Origin: Paenibacillus sp. JCM 18996
GTDB lineage: Bacteria; Bacillota; Bacilli; Paenibacillales; NBRC-103111
Length of the DNA stretch: 52,348 bases
Direction: 5' to 3'
Assembly (NCBI GenBank): GCA_001313085.1
Contig: BBFE01000029.1
Location: 1-52,348, forward strand
The notes beneath the pieces were generated by a model that saw only the letters and a program-made list of their open reading frames with translations, was not told the origin of the DNA and did no database searches. A program made the position numbers and the translations under genes. Below are positions 31,014 to 41,371 of the stretch, in pieces (the stretch's first letter is position 1; every line of letters starts with the position of its first letter).

Positions 31014-31206
31014 TCAATCCGGCAAGATTTCCGGACCAAACGATACAATGTGGTAGGTAGCGATGAAGATTTTGTTAAAGTCTTCCAGTTCTACTTCGGT
31101 AGGACCTTCGACTTCAACACTCTCTGCAGGGTTGTTGCTTCTTTCCAGCACGATAAGAGGACTGGAGACCCACGCTATCTGAATATTCCGGCGTATATAA
31201 AAAAAA
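31014..31206 (-). CDS. Small hypothetical protein, about 60 residues
   Basis: Translated on the minus strand from about 31206 to TGA 31014: YIRRNIQIAWVSSPLIVLER, then SNNPAESVEVEGPTEVELED and FNKIFIATYHIVSFGPEILPD. The composition is protein-like, with acidic centre and hydrophobic ends, and it is followed by a terminator. The N-terminus is obscured by A8 (31199-31206); with two fewer As the frame would extend upstream. No clear ribosome site or initiator could be set. I do not recognise the family. It is shorter than most gene-finding cut-offs. Confidence 0.55.
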
Positions 31207-31239
31207 CAGTGAACTTATGATAAAATAAAGTTATCGTCT

Positions 31240-31268
31240 GATCCGTGCACAGTGCGGATTTTTTTTCT
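31240..31268 (+). terminator. Hairpin with T8 upstream of the EAL-kinase gene
   Basis: An 8-bp stem including two G-T pairs (around 31241-31259) followed by T8. No plus-strand gene precedes it, so it may be an attenuator in the leader of the EAL-kinase gene or end an antisense transcript. A second T8 lies 20 nt on. Confidence 0.35.
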
Positions 31269-31395
31269 GTCAAATGAAAATTTTTTTTGTTAAAATTCTG
31301 TGAAACCAATTATATGTGATATTGCGTATTGTCTCCTACTCGATAGAACCTGATGCAGGATCATTACGCTGGCAGCAGCAGGAGGTGCATAAGCT

Positions 31396-34127
31396 ATGAA
31401 TGAAGAACCTGGTCCCGGCGTATGCCAAAACAATCATGAAGGTTATTACAGCTTTTACAGCACGGAAATGGATAAAAAAATGGCTTGTCCTCAATGGAGA
31501 AGGAATTGCGCGGGGCTTTGGAGCGCCGCGAACTGACGGTTTTTTATCAGCCGCAAGTCAATATCCGTAATGGAAAAGTAGTCGGGATTGAGGCGCTTAT
31601 CCGTTGGAAGCATCCGGAGCGGGGCATGGTTGCCCCTGATGAAATTATCCGTTTGGCCGAACAAACCGGACTGATCTATCCTGTTGGAGAGTGGGTGCTC
31701 AAGACTGCCTGCGCACAAAATAAAGCTTGGCAGGACCAGGCTACGAGCCGATGGTTATGTCCGTAAACCTCTCTCCCCGCCAGTTCGAGAAGAATGATAT
31801 TATCGATGTGATCATCAACACACTGCATGAAACCGGTCTTGCTGCAGAATATCTTGATCTCGAAATTACCGAGACGATGGCGATGAACGTGGATCGCACG
31901 ATTAGCACTTTACAGAAACTGAAATCGCTCGGCGTTCATATTAGCATGGACGATTTTGGAAAGGGTTACAGTTCGCTGTCTTACCTTAAACTTTTCCCCA
32001 TCGACAGCTTGAAAATCGATCAATCCTTTATACAGGAATGCCCGTTCGACGCCAGTGACGCCACGATTGTCAAAACCATTATTTCCATGGCGCATAATCT
32101 GAATCTGAATGTGGTCGCGGAAGGCGTGGAAACGAGGGAACAGCTTGTATTTCTGCAGCAGCATTTGTGTAATGAGGCACAGGGTTATTTGTTTAGCAAA
32201 CCGCTTTCAGCGGGGGAACTGGAGCAGCTCTTCTTTGAATTGCCCAACAAGTTGCAGGAGTATGGGATGGACAACGCTGTCACCGAGCAGGTCTGGATCG
32301 AGGAACAGCTTCGCGCTGCCCGGCAGGATCTGGAAGATACGGTCCGTCGGCAGCAGGGAATGACCTTCAAGATTAAAAAGCAGGACGGGCGATTTATTCA
32401 TACGCTGTGTGACGGTGAGCTGCTTTATCGTTTGGGGTTCTCTCCGCAGCAAATTATTGGAAAAGAGCTTTTCGATTTTTTTTGCCTGAAGATCAGGCCG
32501 TCCGCAAGACTTACTATTACAGCAGGGCTTGGACAGGAGAGGAAATCACCTACGAAAGCGAATTGAACGGGATTTGGTATATGGCCTCCCTGCGGCCGAT
32601 CAGGCGCGGAGGCAGCGTGGTCGAGCTGATCGCTTCTTGTGTGGACATCACAGGACGTAAGCGCACGGAGGAGGAGCTTAAGGCGACCAAGGATCAACTC
32701 GAGTCCTTCATCGACAACAATTCTGACGCCATATGGATCGTTGATTTGCAGAAGAAGGTGCTCAGGGTGAATCAGGCTTTCGAAAAAAATGTTCGGCTGG
32801 AGTTCGGACGAGTTAATAGGCCAAACTATACCTTATATACCCGAGGGGTTCGAAAATGAGTTTTGTTTTCTGATTGAACTTTTATTAAAAGGCGATGTCA
32901 TTACCAACTATGAAACGGTGAGAACCCGTAAGGACGGCGCAGTGATCGACGTAAACATGACCGTGTCGCCTGTCCGCGATTCAAAAGGGGTTACCGTGGC
33001 AGCTGCCGGCGTACTGCGTGATATATCCGAGAGAAAGACAGTGGAGTCGGCGATTAAAAAAAACCAACGAGAAATACCGGCTCATTGCGGATAACATGTC
33101 GGATTTGATTTTGATGCTGGAAGTGAACGGGGAAATAAGGTATGCCTCGCCTTCCCATGAAAAGGTTTTAGGAATCCTGCCCGTGCATATTGAAAGGAAA
33201 TCGATTTTCGATTTGGTGCTTCCTGCCGATAAACCCGGCATTGAACAAGCTTTCTCGAAAATGCTGATGACAAAGTCCCCCCAGCAAGCTGAATTCTCAT
33301 TAAAACTGCAAAACGGGAAAAGGACCTATGTTGAAGCCAAAGGCACCCCGGTATTGAGGGAAGACGGCGAGTTGGACAGCATTATCGTTGTTTCCCGCGA
33401 TATTTCCGAGAGGAAAGAAGCCGACGAGCTTTTGCGCAAATCCCAAATATTGGCCGCGGTAGGTGAATTGGCTGCGGGCGTGGCCCACGAAATCCGTAAT
33501 CCGCTGACAGCGATTAAAGGATTTGTACAACTATTAAGGCGCGAGAAGGTTAAAGCCGAATATTTTGAAATCATTTTTTTCGGAATTTAAATCTCTTGAA
33601 TCCATAATCAATCAATTTCTTATGCTCGCCAAACCGCAAACATCTGAACACGAGCCTGCGGATCTGGAAAAGCTTTTGGAAGAGGTATTGCTGATTTTGG
33701 AGGGACAAGCTGTTCTTAATAATGTACGAATCATTACTGAATACGACAATAGGCTCATGCAGATAATCGGGGATAAAAAATCATTTGAAGCAAATGTTCG
33801 TGTATCTTGTAAAAAAATGCGCTGGAATCCATGCCCCAGGATGGCAAAGTGCTGGTACAAACGAAACTGTTGGATAAACAGAAAATCAAGATCAGTGTCA
33901 TCGACCACGGATGCGGAATCAGCGAAGAAAGATTGAAACGGTTAGGCGAACCGTTCTACAGCAACAAAGAAAAGGGAACCGGGCTGGGGTTAACCATTTG
34001 CCACAAAATTGTGAGAGAACACGGCGGTAGCATCCAGTTCTTCAGCGAGGAAAGCAGGGGCACGACAGTTGAAGTCATACTCCCCTGTGAGCTGAGACAT
34101 GAGATGAGGGTAGCTGAAATGGATTAG
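31396..34127 (+). CDS. EAL phosphodiesterase-PAS-sporulation-type histidine kinase fusion, frameshifted
   Basis: A 900-residue multidomain signalling protein. GGAGGTGC lies before ATG 31396. Residues about 35-285 are an EAL c-di-GMP phosphodiesterase with complete active-site motifs: [47 protein letters not shown] and [11 protein letters not shown]. Then follow two to three PAS repeats ([29 protein letters not shown]; corrected [15 protein letters not shown]). Next is a HisKA region [22 protein letters not shown] (phospho-His) and HATPase motifs [18 protein letters not shown] and [16 protein letters not shown] is typical of sporulation kinases KinA-E. It lacks membrane segments. About seven homopolymer or single-base frame errors (31474, 31737, 32473, 32785, 33057, 33574, 33776/33810). 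Confidence 0.83.
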
Positions 34128-34137
34128 GACTTGCTTG

Positions 34138-34181
34138 AAAAAAAAACAGATCCGAATGCCGTGCAGGGTCTGCTTTTTTTA
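34138..34181. terminator. Bidirectional terminator between the EAL-kinase and bshB2
   Basis: CAGATCC and GGGTCTG (7-bp stem, one G-T) flanked by A9 on the left and T7 on the right, so usable on both strands between the convergent genes. Confidence 0.8.
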
Positions 34182-34211
34182 TTTGTATAACTATCGACGA
34201 GGAAATAAAGA

Positions 34212-34906
34212 TTATTCAGCGGTTAGCTCGGCCTTTGGCCAGCGGTAAGTCCAAAATCTCTCAGTCATTTGCATAGCCAAAATCTCTTCTTTACGGTCGG
34301 GATTTTCGGCAATGTCGAGTTCCAGTTTCTTCATAAAACTTCCGACTGTGAGCGGTGAGCTCGTATGGCGGCCATTTTGCGGTCGATCACACTCGATACG
34401 TCTATTACGATGTCCGGCGGGCCTAACACTTCGGGGCAATTTTTTGGAGAATGCTGTACCGTGAATCTCCGGTCTTTCAGCTTCCGGCAGACGCCGGACC
34501 GCACGGATGGCAGCTGCCGAAAGAGCATCATGGTCGGGATGCACGCCATGTTCCGGATAATAAGTGTAAATGCGGAACGGACGGATTTCCATAATCACTT
34601 CAAATATCCTGTCAGCGAGTTCTTCCGGATCTTCGAACTGAAGAGTCTTGTCGCGCAGCCGCCACAGACGCAAGTCCTGTATGCCGATGACTTGACAAGC
34701 GTCACGCAGTTCCTGCTCGCGGATTAGCGGTAAAGATTCCCGGTTGGCAAAAAAAATGGTTTGCCCATTCGGCGCCCCATCTGGCCCGACGTGGCACAGA
34801 TCAGTGTAATGGGCACGCCCGCATTGGCATGCATGGCAAATGTACCTGCTTTGCCGAAAGTCTCGTCGTCCGGATGCGGATATACAGCCAATATAGGTTT
34901 AGTCAT
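34212..34906 (-). CDS. bshB2: Bacillithiol biosynthesis deacetylase BshB2, frameshifted
   Basis: Zn-dependent LmbE-like deacetylase that removes the acetyl group from GlcNAc-malate in bacillithiol synthesis. ATG 34906 (MTKPILAVYPHPDDETFGK) has AAAGGAG 8 nt upstream. Motifs: the Zn-site HPDDE, TCATSGQMGRR-like loop and EHGVHPDHDALS (second metal/catalytic site). The C-terminal MTERFWTYRWPKAELTAE is as expected. Frame changes at A7 near 34749-34755, A6 near 34441 and a single-base change near 34350. About 225 residues. It follows yojF on the same transcript with a 49-nt gap. Bacillithiol confirms a Bacillales-type host. Confidence 0.9.
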
Positions 34907-34955
34907 ATGCCTTGCTCCTTTCTGTCTGGCGGTTATATTTCAAACGGCTCAGTGC

Positions 34956-35282
34956 TTAGATGGAGGCGATTCTCAGCTGGCCGTCATCATCGTGTCCGGC
35001 AAGCAGCAGCTGCTCTCCGTTCATAACTTCATAATCGGTCAATCCTTCGGCGTAAACCCAGCCGAGCTGCATTTTCAATCCGACGCAATAGGGACCGCTG
35101 CCTGTGATTTGACCGCGCTGGTAATTTATTGTGCCGTTGCGGATGAAGGCGCATGTAGAAACTGCACGCTCCCCCTGCAGGGAGGCGTACGACCCGTTGG
35201 TTGTTTCCAGATGAAGGTAAACTTTCCGGTCCAGAAATTCATCCAGCTTCTCTTGAACTAAATGTTTATCAATGACCTGCAT
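34956..35282 (-). CDS. yojF: YojF-family protein (DUF1806)
   Basis: A 108-residue protein, uninterrupted, starting MQVIDKHLVQEKLDEFLDRK with GAGGGAG upstream. Sequence such as YLHLETTNGSYASLQGERA and VGLKMQLGWVYAEGLTDYE is typical of YojF. In Bacillus subtilis yojF lies directly before the bacillithiol deacetylase gene, the same order as here. No enzymatic activity is known to me; it could support or regulate the deacetylase. No A/T run over four occurs in it, consistent with its intact frame. Confidence 0.9.
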   Translation of the reverse strand: MQVIDKHLVQEKLDEFLDRKVYLHLETTNGSYASLQGERAVSTCAFIRNGTINYQRGQITGSGPYCVGLKMQLGWVYAEGLTDYEVMNGEQLLLAGHDDDGQLRIASI

Positions 35283-35956
35283 CCCACTTTCAACTCCCTC
35301 TGATTTAGTGTTTTTTCACTTTGGAACCTGTGTCATCCGTTAATATTCTTCTTCCACTCCAACAGCTCCCCGGCACATCGTTGCTCGACCAATGAATGAA
35401 AGCTGTAAGGCGGCAGCCGCCTCGCCAAGGTAAATTGCCCCGTTAATAATTTAATAAAATATCTTTCCGGTTTCTTACTTCATTGACCATGTTAAAACGG
35501 GAAAATATATTTGTCAATTGTGCGGTATTCAGTCGAATTTCGGCTGAATGTGTACTTCGGGTGGACACATATTGCGGGATTATGTATTCTAGAATGATCA
35601 GTGCGTTCGGTGTGTTTTTTGATGAGACAATTTTTTGCTCGGTGTCACGAACGATCTGATGAAGCCACGCAGATATAAGTTGAACTGCTATGCATCATAT
35701 GTGTTACTTGATTACTCTGCAGCTATCGACGCAGCATCGCATGGCACCCTCTTCAGCGCAGAGCACCAGGCAAGACGAACAGGAAAAGCTCCTGCTAATT
35801 TAGCCCGTGAGCTCTTTAGGAGTTTTCCCGGCGAATGCATTTGTTTTTTTTCGGTGGAAATCCGGCCCGGATTCTTAAGTTGAAACACGCAAAACCGGTT
35901 ATAATTGAATAAACACCTAGAGAATACGGGGAAAAGAACCGAGAAGGAGGTTTTTT
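35283..35956. other. Long intergenic region without a supported gene
   Basis: About 670 nt between the divergent yojF and patB-like genes. Contents seen: AT-rich tracts around 35440-35520, a GGCGGCAGCCGCC palindrome near 35410, and short open frames (e.g. 35635-35883) without ribosome sites or recognisable sequence. AATAAAC and GGTTATAATTGAATA near 35895-35915 may be promoter elements for the aminotransferase. No transposase or RNA was recognised. Confidence 0.4.
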
Positions 35957-35959
35957 GTG

Positions 35960-37143
35960 ATGGATTATAATTTTGACGAATGGATTGAGCGCACCGGCAC
36001 AGGCGCTGCCAAATGGGACGCCAATGAAGCGCGGGTCGGCCGCAAGGATACGATACCGCTGTGGGTGGCCGATATGGACTTTATGTCTCCCCAGCCCGTC
36101 GTGGAGGCGCTTGTCAAGCGCGCAACCCACGGCGTGTTCGGCTATGCAATGCGACCCGACTCGTGCCTGGATGCGGTTGTCGAATGGCTGGGCCGCCGGC
36201 ATGGGTGGCTTATCGACAGGAAATGGATTTCGCATAGTCCCGGCGTCGTGACGGCATTAAGTGTCATTGTTCGCGCTTTCACGAGCCTGGAGATGAAATC
36301 ATCATTCAACCGCCTGTCTACCACCCTTTTTTTATGACGTTATTGAGAAGCAGCACCGCGGGTTGGCACTAAATCCTTTACGTTTTGACGGCATACGATA
36401 TGAAATGGATTTTGAGAATCTGGAATCTGTCATTACGGAACGCACCAAGATGCTGCTATTATGCAGCCCTCATAACCCTGTCGGCCGCGTATGGTCTCCC
36501 GATGAGCTTCGGAGGCTTGGTGAAATTTGCGTAAAATACAATATTCTCATTGTGTCTGATGAAATCCATAACGACCTGGTGTTTAAAGAGTTTGCTCACA
36601 CCCCTTTGGCGTCAGTGTCCGAGGAATTTGCAAACCTGAGTATAACCTGCATAGCCCCCAGCAAAACCTTTAACCTGGCCGGCCTGCACACGTCGTTTGT
36701 GATCATTCCGAACCTTGACCTTAAAAAAGCGGTATGATCAGGAGCTGTCGAATTCTTTTATCGGGGGCGCCGATGTGTTTGGGACTGTGGCGGCGGAAGC
36801 CGCATACCGGCACGGGGATGAATGGCTGGATCAATTGATTCGTTACCTGCAGGGAAACCTGGATTATTTGATTGAGTTCATCTCCACGCATATCCCGCAG
36901 ATAAAAGTCATTCCCCCGGAAGGCACATACCTGGTATGGTTGGATTGCAGAGACTTGGGTTTAGGAAAGGAGGAGCTGGACAGGTTTATGATTGAGCAAG
37001 CAGGCTTATCCCTGAACGCAGGCCACATGTTCGGACCGGGCGGGGAGGGCTTTCAACGCGTTAACTTTGCGTGCCCTCGGCCGCTGCTGGAAAAGGCGTT
37101 AAACCAATTGGCGGACGCTGTAAGGGGCTATCAATCATTGTGA
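35960..37143 (+). CDS. PatB/MalY-family PLP aminotransferase (C-S lyase), frameshifted
   Basis: PLP-dependent fold-type-I enzyme; the MalY/PatB group typically cleaves cystathionine or other C-S substrates. AAGGAGG lies before GTG 35957/ATG 35960 across a T6 tract. Sequence: MDYNFDEWIERTGTGAAKWD, LWVADMDFMSPQPVVEAL, GVVTALSVIVRAFTSPGDEI, CSPHNPVGRVW, VSDEIHNDLV (PLP-Asp) and APSKTFNLAGLHTSF (PLP-Lys). Frame changes near 36290 (a lost base, corrected FTSPGDEIIIQPPVYHPF), T7 36327-36333 and A6 36724-36729. C-terminal FNFACPR-like RVNFACPRPLLEKAL is complete. About 395 residues. Confidence 0.87.
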
Positions 37144-37228
37144 CGGGCTGGCTCGCTGAGCGCAATGGAGGCTGTTGGACGATTGGCGTGGAGCCGGTAA
37201 CGATTCATAAAAGAGGAGCGGTCGGGTG

Positions 37229-37755
37229 ATGCTGCCCAAAACATTCTCTTCACCCGGTTACAGAAACTTTCGTTTTTTTATGGTTCGGCACGGCTATGGC
37301 GAACAGCGGACAATATGCATTTACCGTTGCAGCCAGTTGGCTGGTCTATTCGCTTTCTCAATCTACTGCTCTTGTGGGGACGACTGTATTTGCTTCCATG
37401 ATCCCGGGCGTATTGTTCGGCCCCTTGGACGGCGTCTTGGTCGATCGCTATGTGAGGAGGCGCTTATTGACGCTCTCTTTCTTGCTCGGCGCCTGCAACA
37501 TCGGATGTTTGGCGCTGCTTCTAAGCTTCTGATATGCAAGACCTTGGGTCATTATCCTAAGCGTTTTTTTTGTTAGGGATCTCTTTCAATATGCAGATAA
37601 CGTGCTCCAACTCGCTTTTGCCTCATTTCGTGCCCAACAAGATTTTGTTCAATGCAACCGCGTTGCAGGGGGCCGTACAGCAGGGAGCGGGGTTTTTTTC
37701 GGTTGGGGCTTAGCCAGTCCGCTGCTTTCTTTGTCGGGACCGCAAAAGGATCGGG
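37229..37755 (+). pseudogene. Truncated MFS transporter (N-terminal part)
   Basis: After GAGGAG, ATG 37229 begins MLPKTFSSPGYRNFRFFWFG (T7 near 37275 corrected). Then come NSGQYAFTVAASWLVYSLSQ and the MFS motif-A-like LFGPLDGVLVDRYVRRRLL. Further pieces in shifted frames include WVIILSVFVRDLF, PNKILFNATALQGAVQQGAG and FFGWGLASPLLS. Past about 37750 no MFS sequence is found and a promoter with a cre site begins, so the C-terminal half is absent. That loss cannot be explained by homopolymers and looks like a genuine deletion. Substrate unknown. Confidence 0.7.
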
Positions 37756-37820
37756 TAATTTCGAAAATTTACTTGTTTTAATTTTGTTTGGAAAGGTTTA
37801 TATTAATCTAGTAACCAGAT

Positions 37821-37834
37821 TGTAAGCGCTATTA
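37821..37834 (+). promoter_or_regulatory. cre (CcpA) site before the second sugar importer
   Basis: TGTAAGCGCTATTA matches 13 of 14 positions of TGWAANCGNTNWCA, 44 nt ahead of the binding-protein start. TTAATCTAG and TATGATGTATTAT around it could be -35/-10 elements. Carbon catabolite repression is inferred. Confidence 0.7.
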
Positions 37835-37877
37835 ATGGTTATGATGTATTATTTTTTATAGAAATGGGAGGTCAAAC

Positions 37878-39219
37878 ATGAATAGTTATGTGAAAACGTT
37901 TTCTATTATGCTCACCGCATCTATGGCGTTAACATCATTGGCTGCTTGCAGCCGGAGTGAAGACACAGCGGCACCCGCCAAAACCAATGACCCGGGAAAA
38001 TCGGCACAGCAAAAAAAGAAATTACGCTGAACTGGTCTTTTGGTAAGGACGCTACGGGGGTCAGTCCAAAGCTGGCCAAAATGTTTGAAGAGAAGAACCC
38101 CGGCACCAAAATCAATGTCATGGAACAGCCTTCAAAATCCGACGCCCAGCACAACGATTATGTAACCAAGCTGTCTTCCAAAGATACCAGTATCGATGTC
38201 ATGAATATCGACATTATCTGGCCACCGGAATTCGGCGCTTCCCAATGGCTGGAACCGCTGAACGATTACTTTACGAAAGAGGAGCTGGACAAATTTCTCC
38301 CTGGTCCGGTACAAGGCAACACCTATAACGGCAAATTATACGGCATCCCTTACTATACCGATGCGGGGCTGCTTTATTACAGAAAGGATATTCTGGATGA
38401 GGCCGGAGTTAAGCCCCCCAAAACATTAGACGAGCTGAATAACCTTGCCAAAACCTTGAAAGGCAAGGGCGGGACCGAATTCGGCATGGTTTATCAGGCT
38501 AATCAGTACGAAGGGCTTGTGTGCAACGTACTGGAATATATCTGGGGCAACGGTGGAGATGTTCTCGGACCGGACAAAACAGTGGTCATCGATTCCCCTA
38601 ACAACCAAGAAGCCTTAAAGCTGTTCGCCGGCATGACACAATCCGATCTCGTACCTAAAGGAATCACCACATATTTGGAGGCGGATTCACTCGCTGTTTT
38701 CACGGAAGGAAAATCCGTATTTTTTAAGAAACTGGCCATACGCTTGGGCAGCCTCACAGGGGGAAGGCTCCAAGATTAAGGGCAAGGTCGGAATCGTTCC
38801 GATGCCGATGGGTCCGTCAGGCAAAAGTCCGTCCGCGACGCTTGGCGGCTGGAATCTCGGTATCAACGTTAACATTTCGAAGGAAAAGAAAGACGCTGCG
38901 GTAAAATTTGTAAAATTCTTGACTTCCGACGAGGCCCAAATATTCCAGGCTGTCAACGGCGGCAGAATTCCGGTGCGCAAGGATTTGTTCAAAAAAAACG
39001 CCGATGTACTGAAAGCCAATCCGCACTTTGAGTCTCTTTACGATGTGTTTATCAACGCTAAGCCGCGTCCGGTTTCACCGATTTACCCGCAGATTTCGGA
39101 CGTTATGCAGATTCAGGTGCACAAAGCGATAACGGGTGCTCAACCTGTGGATCAATCCTTGAAAAAAATATGCAAAAAAAGACATCACCGACCTGCTGGC
39201 CAAATACAAAAAAAAGTAG
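37878..39219 (+). CDS. Sugar-binding lipoprotein of second ABC importer, frameshifted
   Basis: Family-1 solute-binding lipoprotein. ATG 37878 has GGGAGG upstream; the signal peptide ends in LAACSR. After A6 at 38010-38015 is read as five, ITLNWSFGKDATGVSPKLAK follows, then NIDIIWPPEFGASQWLEPL, YGIPYYTDAGLLYYRKDIL, LGGWNLGINVNISKEKK and VNGGRIPVRKDL. Other runs near 38720, 38991, 39164 and 39173 are too long; the corrected end is ITDLLAKYKK, TAG 39219. The pattern resembles trehalose/maltose-type binding proteins. About 440 residues. The two permeases follow; no ATPase gene is present. Confidence 0.85.
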
Positions 39220-39354
39220 CACTCATAAAATGGGGCAGGCCCTTCGCAGGGGCTGCTTCCTTTCTTCGCTCGAGATATCAGTGCCGGATTCGCCTCGAAC
39301 TTTTCACTATAGACCTGGCGATGAAGGCGTAATGTAAGCAGGGAGGTTTTGCAC

Positions 39355-40310
39355 GTGAAGAATCAGCCTGTAAATTTGGGGGGGCCGTCCGTCAACGCAA
39401 GCAAGAAGCGGTACTTCAACAGCCAAAGACAGGAATCGCTTCTGGCTTACCTGTTGGTGGCGCCGGCTCTGCTGACGATCGGTTTGTTTGCGTTATATCC
39501 GATTTTAAACACCGTCTGGCTCAGTTTGCACGAATTAAAGCTTAATATGCCTTATTTGGGAAATCCGTTTGTCGGTGTGAAACATTACGCAGTTATCGGT
39601 TCCGATGAAAGATTTTGGGCTTCTCTTTGGAATACGCTTTATTTCACCTTTTTTCTCGGTTCTGCTTGAATTGGTTTTTTGGATTTGCGATAGCGATTTT
39701 GATTAACCGCAGCTTCACGGGCAGGGGGATTGTCAGAGCGGCCGTGCTTGTGCCGTGGGCCATCCCGACTGTAGTGTCCGCCATGATGTGGAAATTCATG
39801 TTTAACGACCAGCTGGGGATTGTGAACGATCTCTTGGTGAAAGCGGGCATTCTCGACCATTATATCGCTTGGCTCGGGAGCAAGGGGACCGCTTTGTGGG
39901 CTATTATTATCACGGATGTATGGAAAACTACACCCTTTATGGCTTTATTGATCCTGGCGGGCCTGCAGGTAATCCCGGCCGATATTTATGAAGCTGCCAA
40001 GGTTGACGGCGCGACGCGTTTCCAGCAGCTTGTCAGAATCACGATGCCATTAGTAAAGCCCGCCGTTATGGTGGCGCTGCTGTTCAGGACGCTCGATGCG
40101 TTCCGCGTGTTCGACGTCGTATTCGTGATGACCGGCGGGGGGCCGGCCAATTCGACGGAAACGCTGTCGATGTATGCGCAGACGACCCTTATGCGTTATC
40201 TGGATTTCGGTAAAGGGTCCGCTTTAGCCGTAATTACTTTTCTTTGCGTTATGTTCATCAGCTTCTTTTACATTAGATTCCTCGGAGTCAATACAGATAA
40301 GAGGGCGTAG
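39355..40310 (+). CDS. Sugar ABC permease (MalF type), frameshifted
   Basis: Integral membrane subunit of the second importer. GTG 39355 follows GGGAGG at 8 nt. It begins KNQPVNLGGPSVNASKKRYF, then the membrane segment LLAYLLVAPALLTIGLFALY. The frame changes near 39650 (T-run) within TLYFTFFSVLLELVFGF. The EAA loop is PADIYEAAKVDGATRFQQLV followed by ITMPLVKPAVMVALLFRTLD, and the late FVMTGGGPANSTETLSMYAQ is characteristic of MalF/UgpA-type permeases. About 318 residues. Separated from the binding protein by 135 nt, including a weak GC hairpin, and 12 nt from the next permease. Confidence 0.88.
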
Positions 40311-40322
40311 GAGGGATTCCCG

Positions 40323-41157
40323 TTGCTCATTGATCGCTTGAAAACCGTACTGTTCCATGCCGCCGTCTGGCTATTCGTGCTCTTTATCATGTTTCCTTTT
40401 TTTTCTGGCAGATCATTACATCGTTTAAACCGCCGGAGCAGCTGTACAAAATGCCTCCTGACTGGTTTCCTTCCCCCGTTTATTTCGGCAGCTATATATC
40501 CACCTTTACGAAGCACCCGTTTACCATTTATTTGGAGAATAGTCTGATTGTCGCGTCAGCCAGCACATTATACAGCGTCGTGTTTGGATCGCTGTGTGCG
40601 TATGCCGTTGCGCGGCTTCATTTTAAAGGGAAAAATGTGATACTGATGGTGGTCCTGACAGTATCCATGTTTCCGGCGATAGCATTCTTAGCCCGCTTTA
40701 TATTTTGCTCAGGGACTTCAAATTATTAAATACGTTTCAAGGCTTGATCCTTCCCTACACGACACACGGTTTACCGCTGACCATCTGGATTCTGGCAAGC
40801 TTCTTTCGAGAGATCCCATCCGAACTGGAGGAGTCTGCAAGGATCGACGGTACCTCCCGTCTCGGCGCATTCTGGAGGGTCATCGTTCCGCTCGCCACTC
40901 CCGGTATATTTACGACCGCTATTCTTGTCTTTATAGGAGCGTGGAACGAATTTTTTTTGTTTGCACTTTCTTTTATGTCCAAAGACATTATGAGAACGGT
41001 GCCCGTTGGAATCGCGATGTTTCAGGGAGAACACGACCTGCCATGGGGAGATATTTCGGCTGCCTCGGTTATCGTAACGATACCGCTTATCGTGATGGTG
41101 CTTATATTCCAGAGAAGAATTATCTCTGGGTTGACGTCGGGAGCCGTGAAAGGCTAG
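40323..41157 (+). CDS. Sugar ABC permease (MalG type), frameshifted
   Basis: Second permease of the importer. TTG 40323 follows TAGGAGGGA. Sequence LIDRLKTVLFHAAVWLFVLF, corrected FPFFWQIITSFKPPEQLYKM (T8 near 40397-40404), SLCAYAVARLHFKGKNVILM, corrected AFLAPLYILLRDFKLLNT (C-run one short near 40691), EAA loop SELEESARIDGTSRLGAFWR, and GAWNEFLFALSFM (T7 near 40951 corrected). It ends RRIISGLTSGAVKG, usual for MalG. About 277 residues. It forms the pore with the preceding permease; ATP would come from a shared MsmX-like ATPase. Confidence 0.88.
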
Positions 41158-41184
41158 TCGTTTGATTTCGTGTTGTTTGAAAAG

Positions 41185-41207
41185 CGCCCGGTAAACGGGT
41201 GTTTTTT
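41185..41207 (+). terminator. Terminator of the second sugar operon
   Basis: CGCCCG gtaaa CGGGTG (6-bp stem with one G-T) followed by TTTTTT, 28 nt past the last permease stop. Confidence 0.85.
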
Positions 41208-41276
41208 CTTAACGTTAAAGAATGTTTAAGTGCGTTAAAGGATTAAAGCGAAATGAAAAGCCAACTGAAATATTAT

Positions 41277-41304
41277 TATTGACATTACAGGTAACCATTG
41301 GTTA
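41277..41304 (+). promoter_or_regulatory. Promoter with operator-like inverted repeat before the TetR gene
   Basis: TTGACA (41277-41282) is a consensus -35. The spacer holds TAACCA-T-TGGTTA (41292-41304), a perfect 6-bp inverted repeat. A repeat placed there is expected for self-repression by the TetR protein encoded 68 nt downstream. The -10 is poorly defined (TTATTTTT, with an over-long T run). Confidence 0.6.
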
Positions 41305-41371
41305 TTTTTTTCACATTTGCCGAGATTAGCCGAAAGCGATTCAGTTTTTTTTGAAAGGAGTAGATAAAATT

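Noticed and set aside
31260..31395. A c-di-GMP riboswitch upstream of the EAL-kinase
   Set aside because: Looked for the GGGTCACGCACAGGGCAAACC-type core and did not find it.
35635..35883. An 82-codon plus-strand frame in the long intergenic region
   Set aside because: No ribosome site, no recognisable sequence, and it contains an over-long T8 run.
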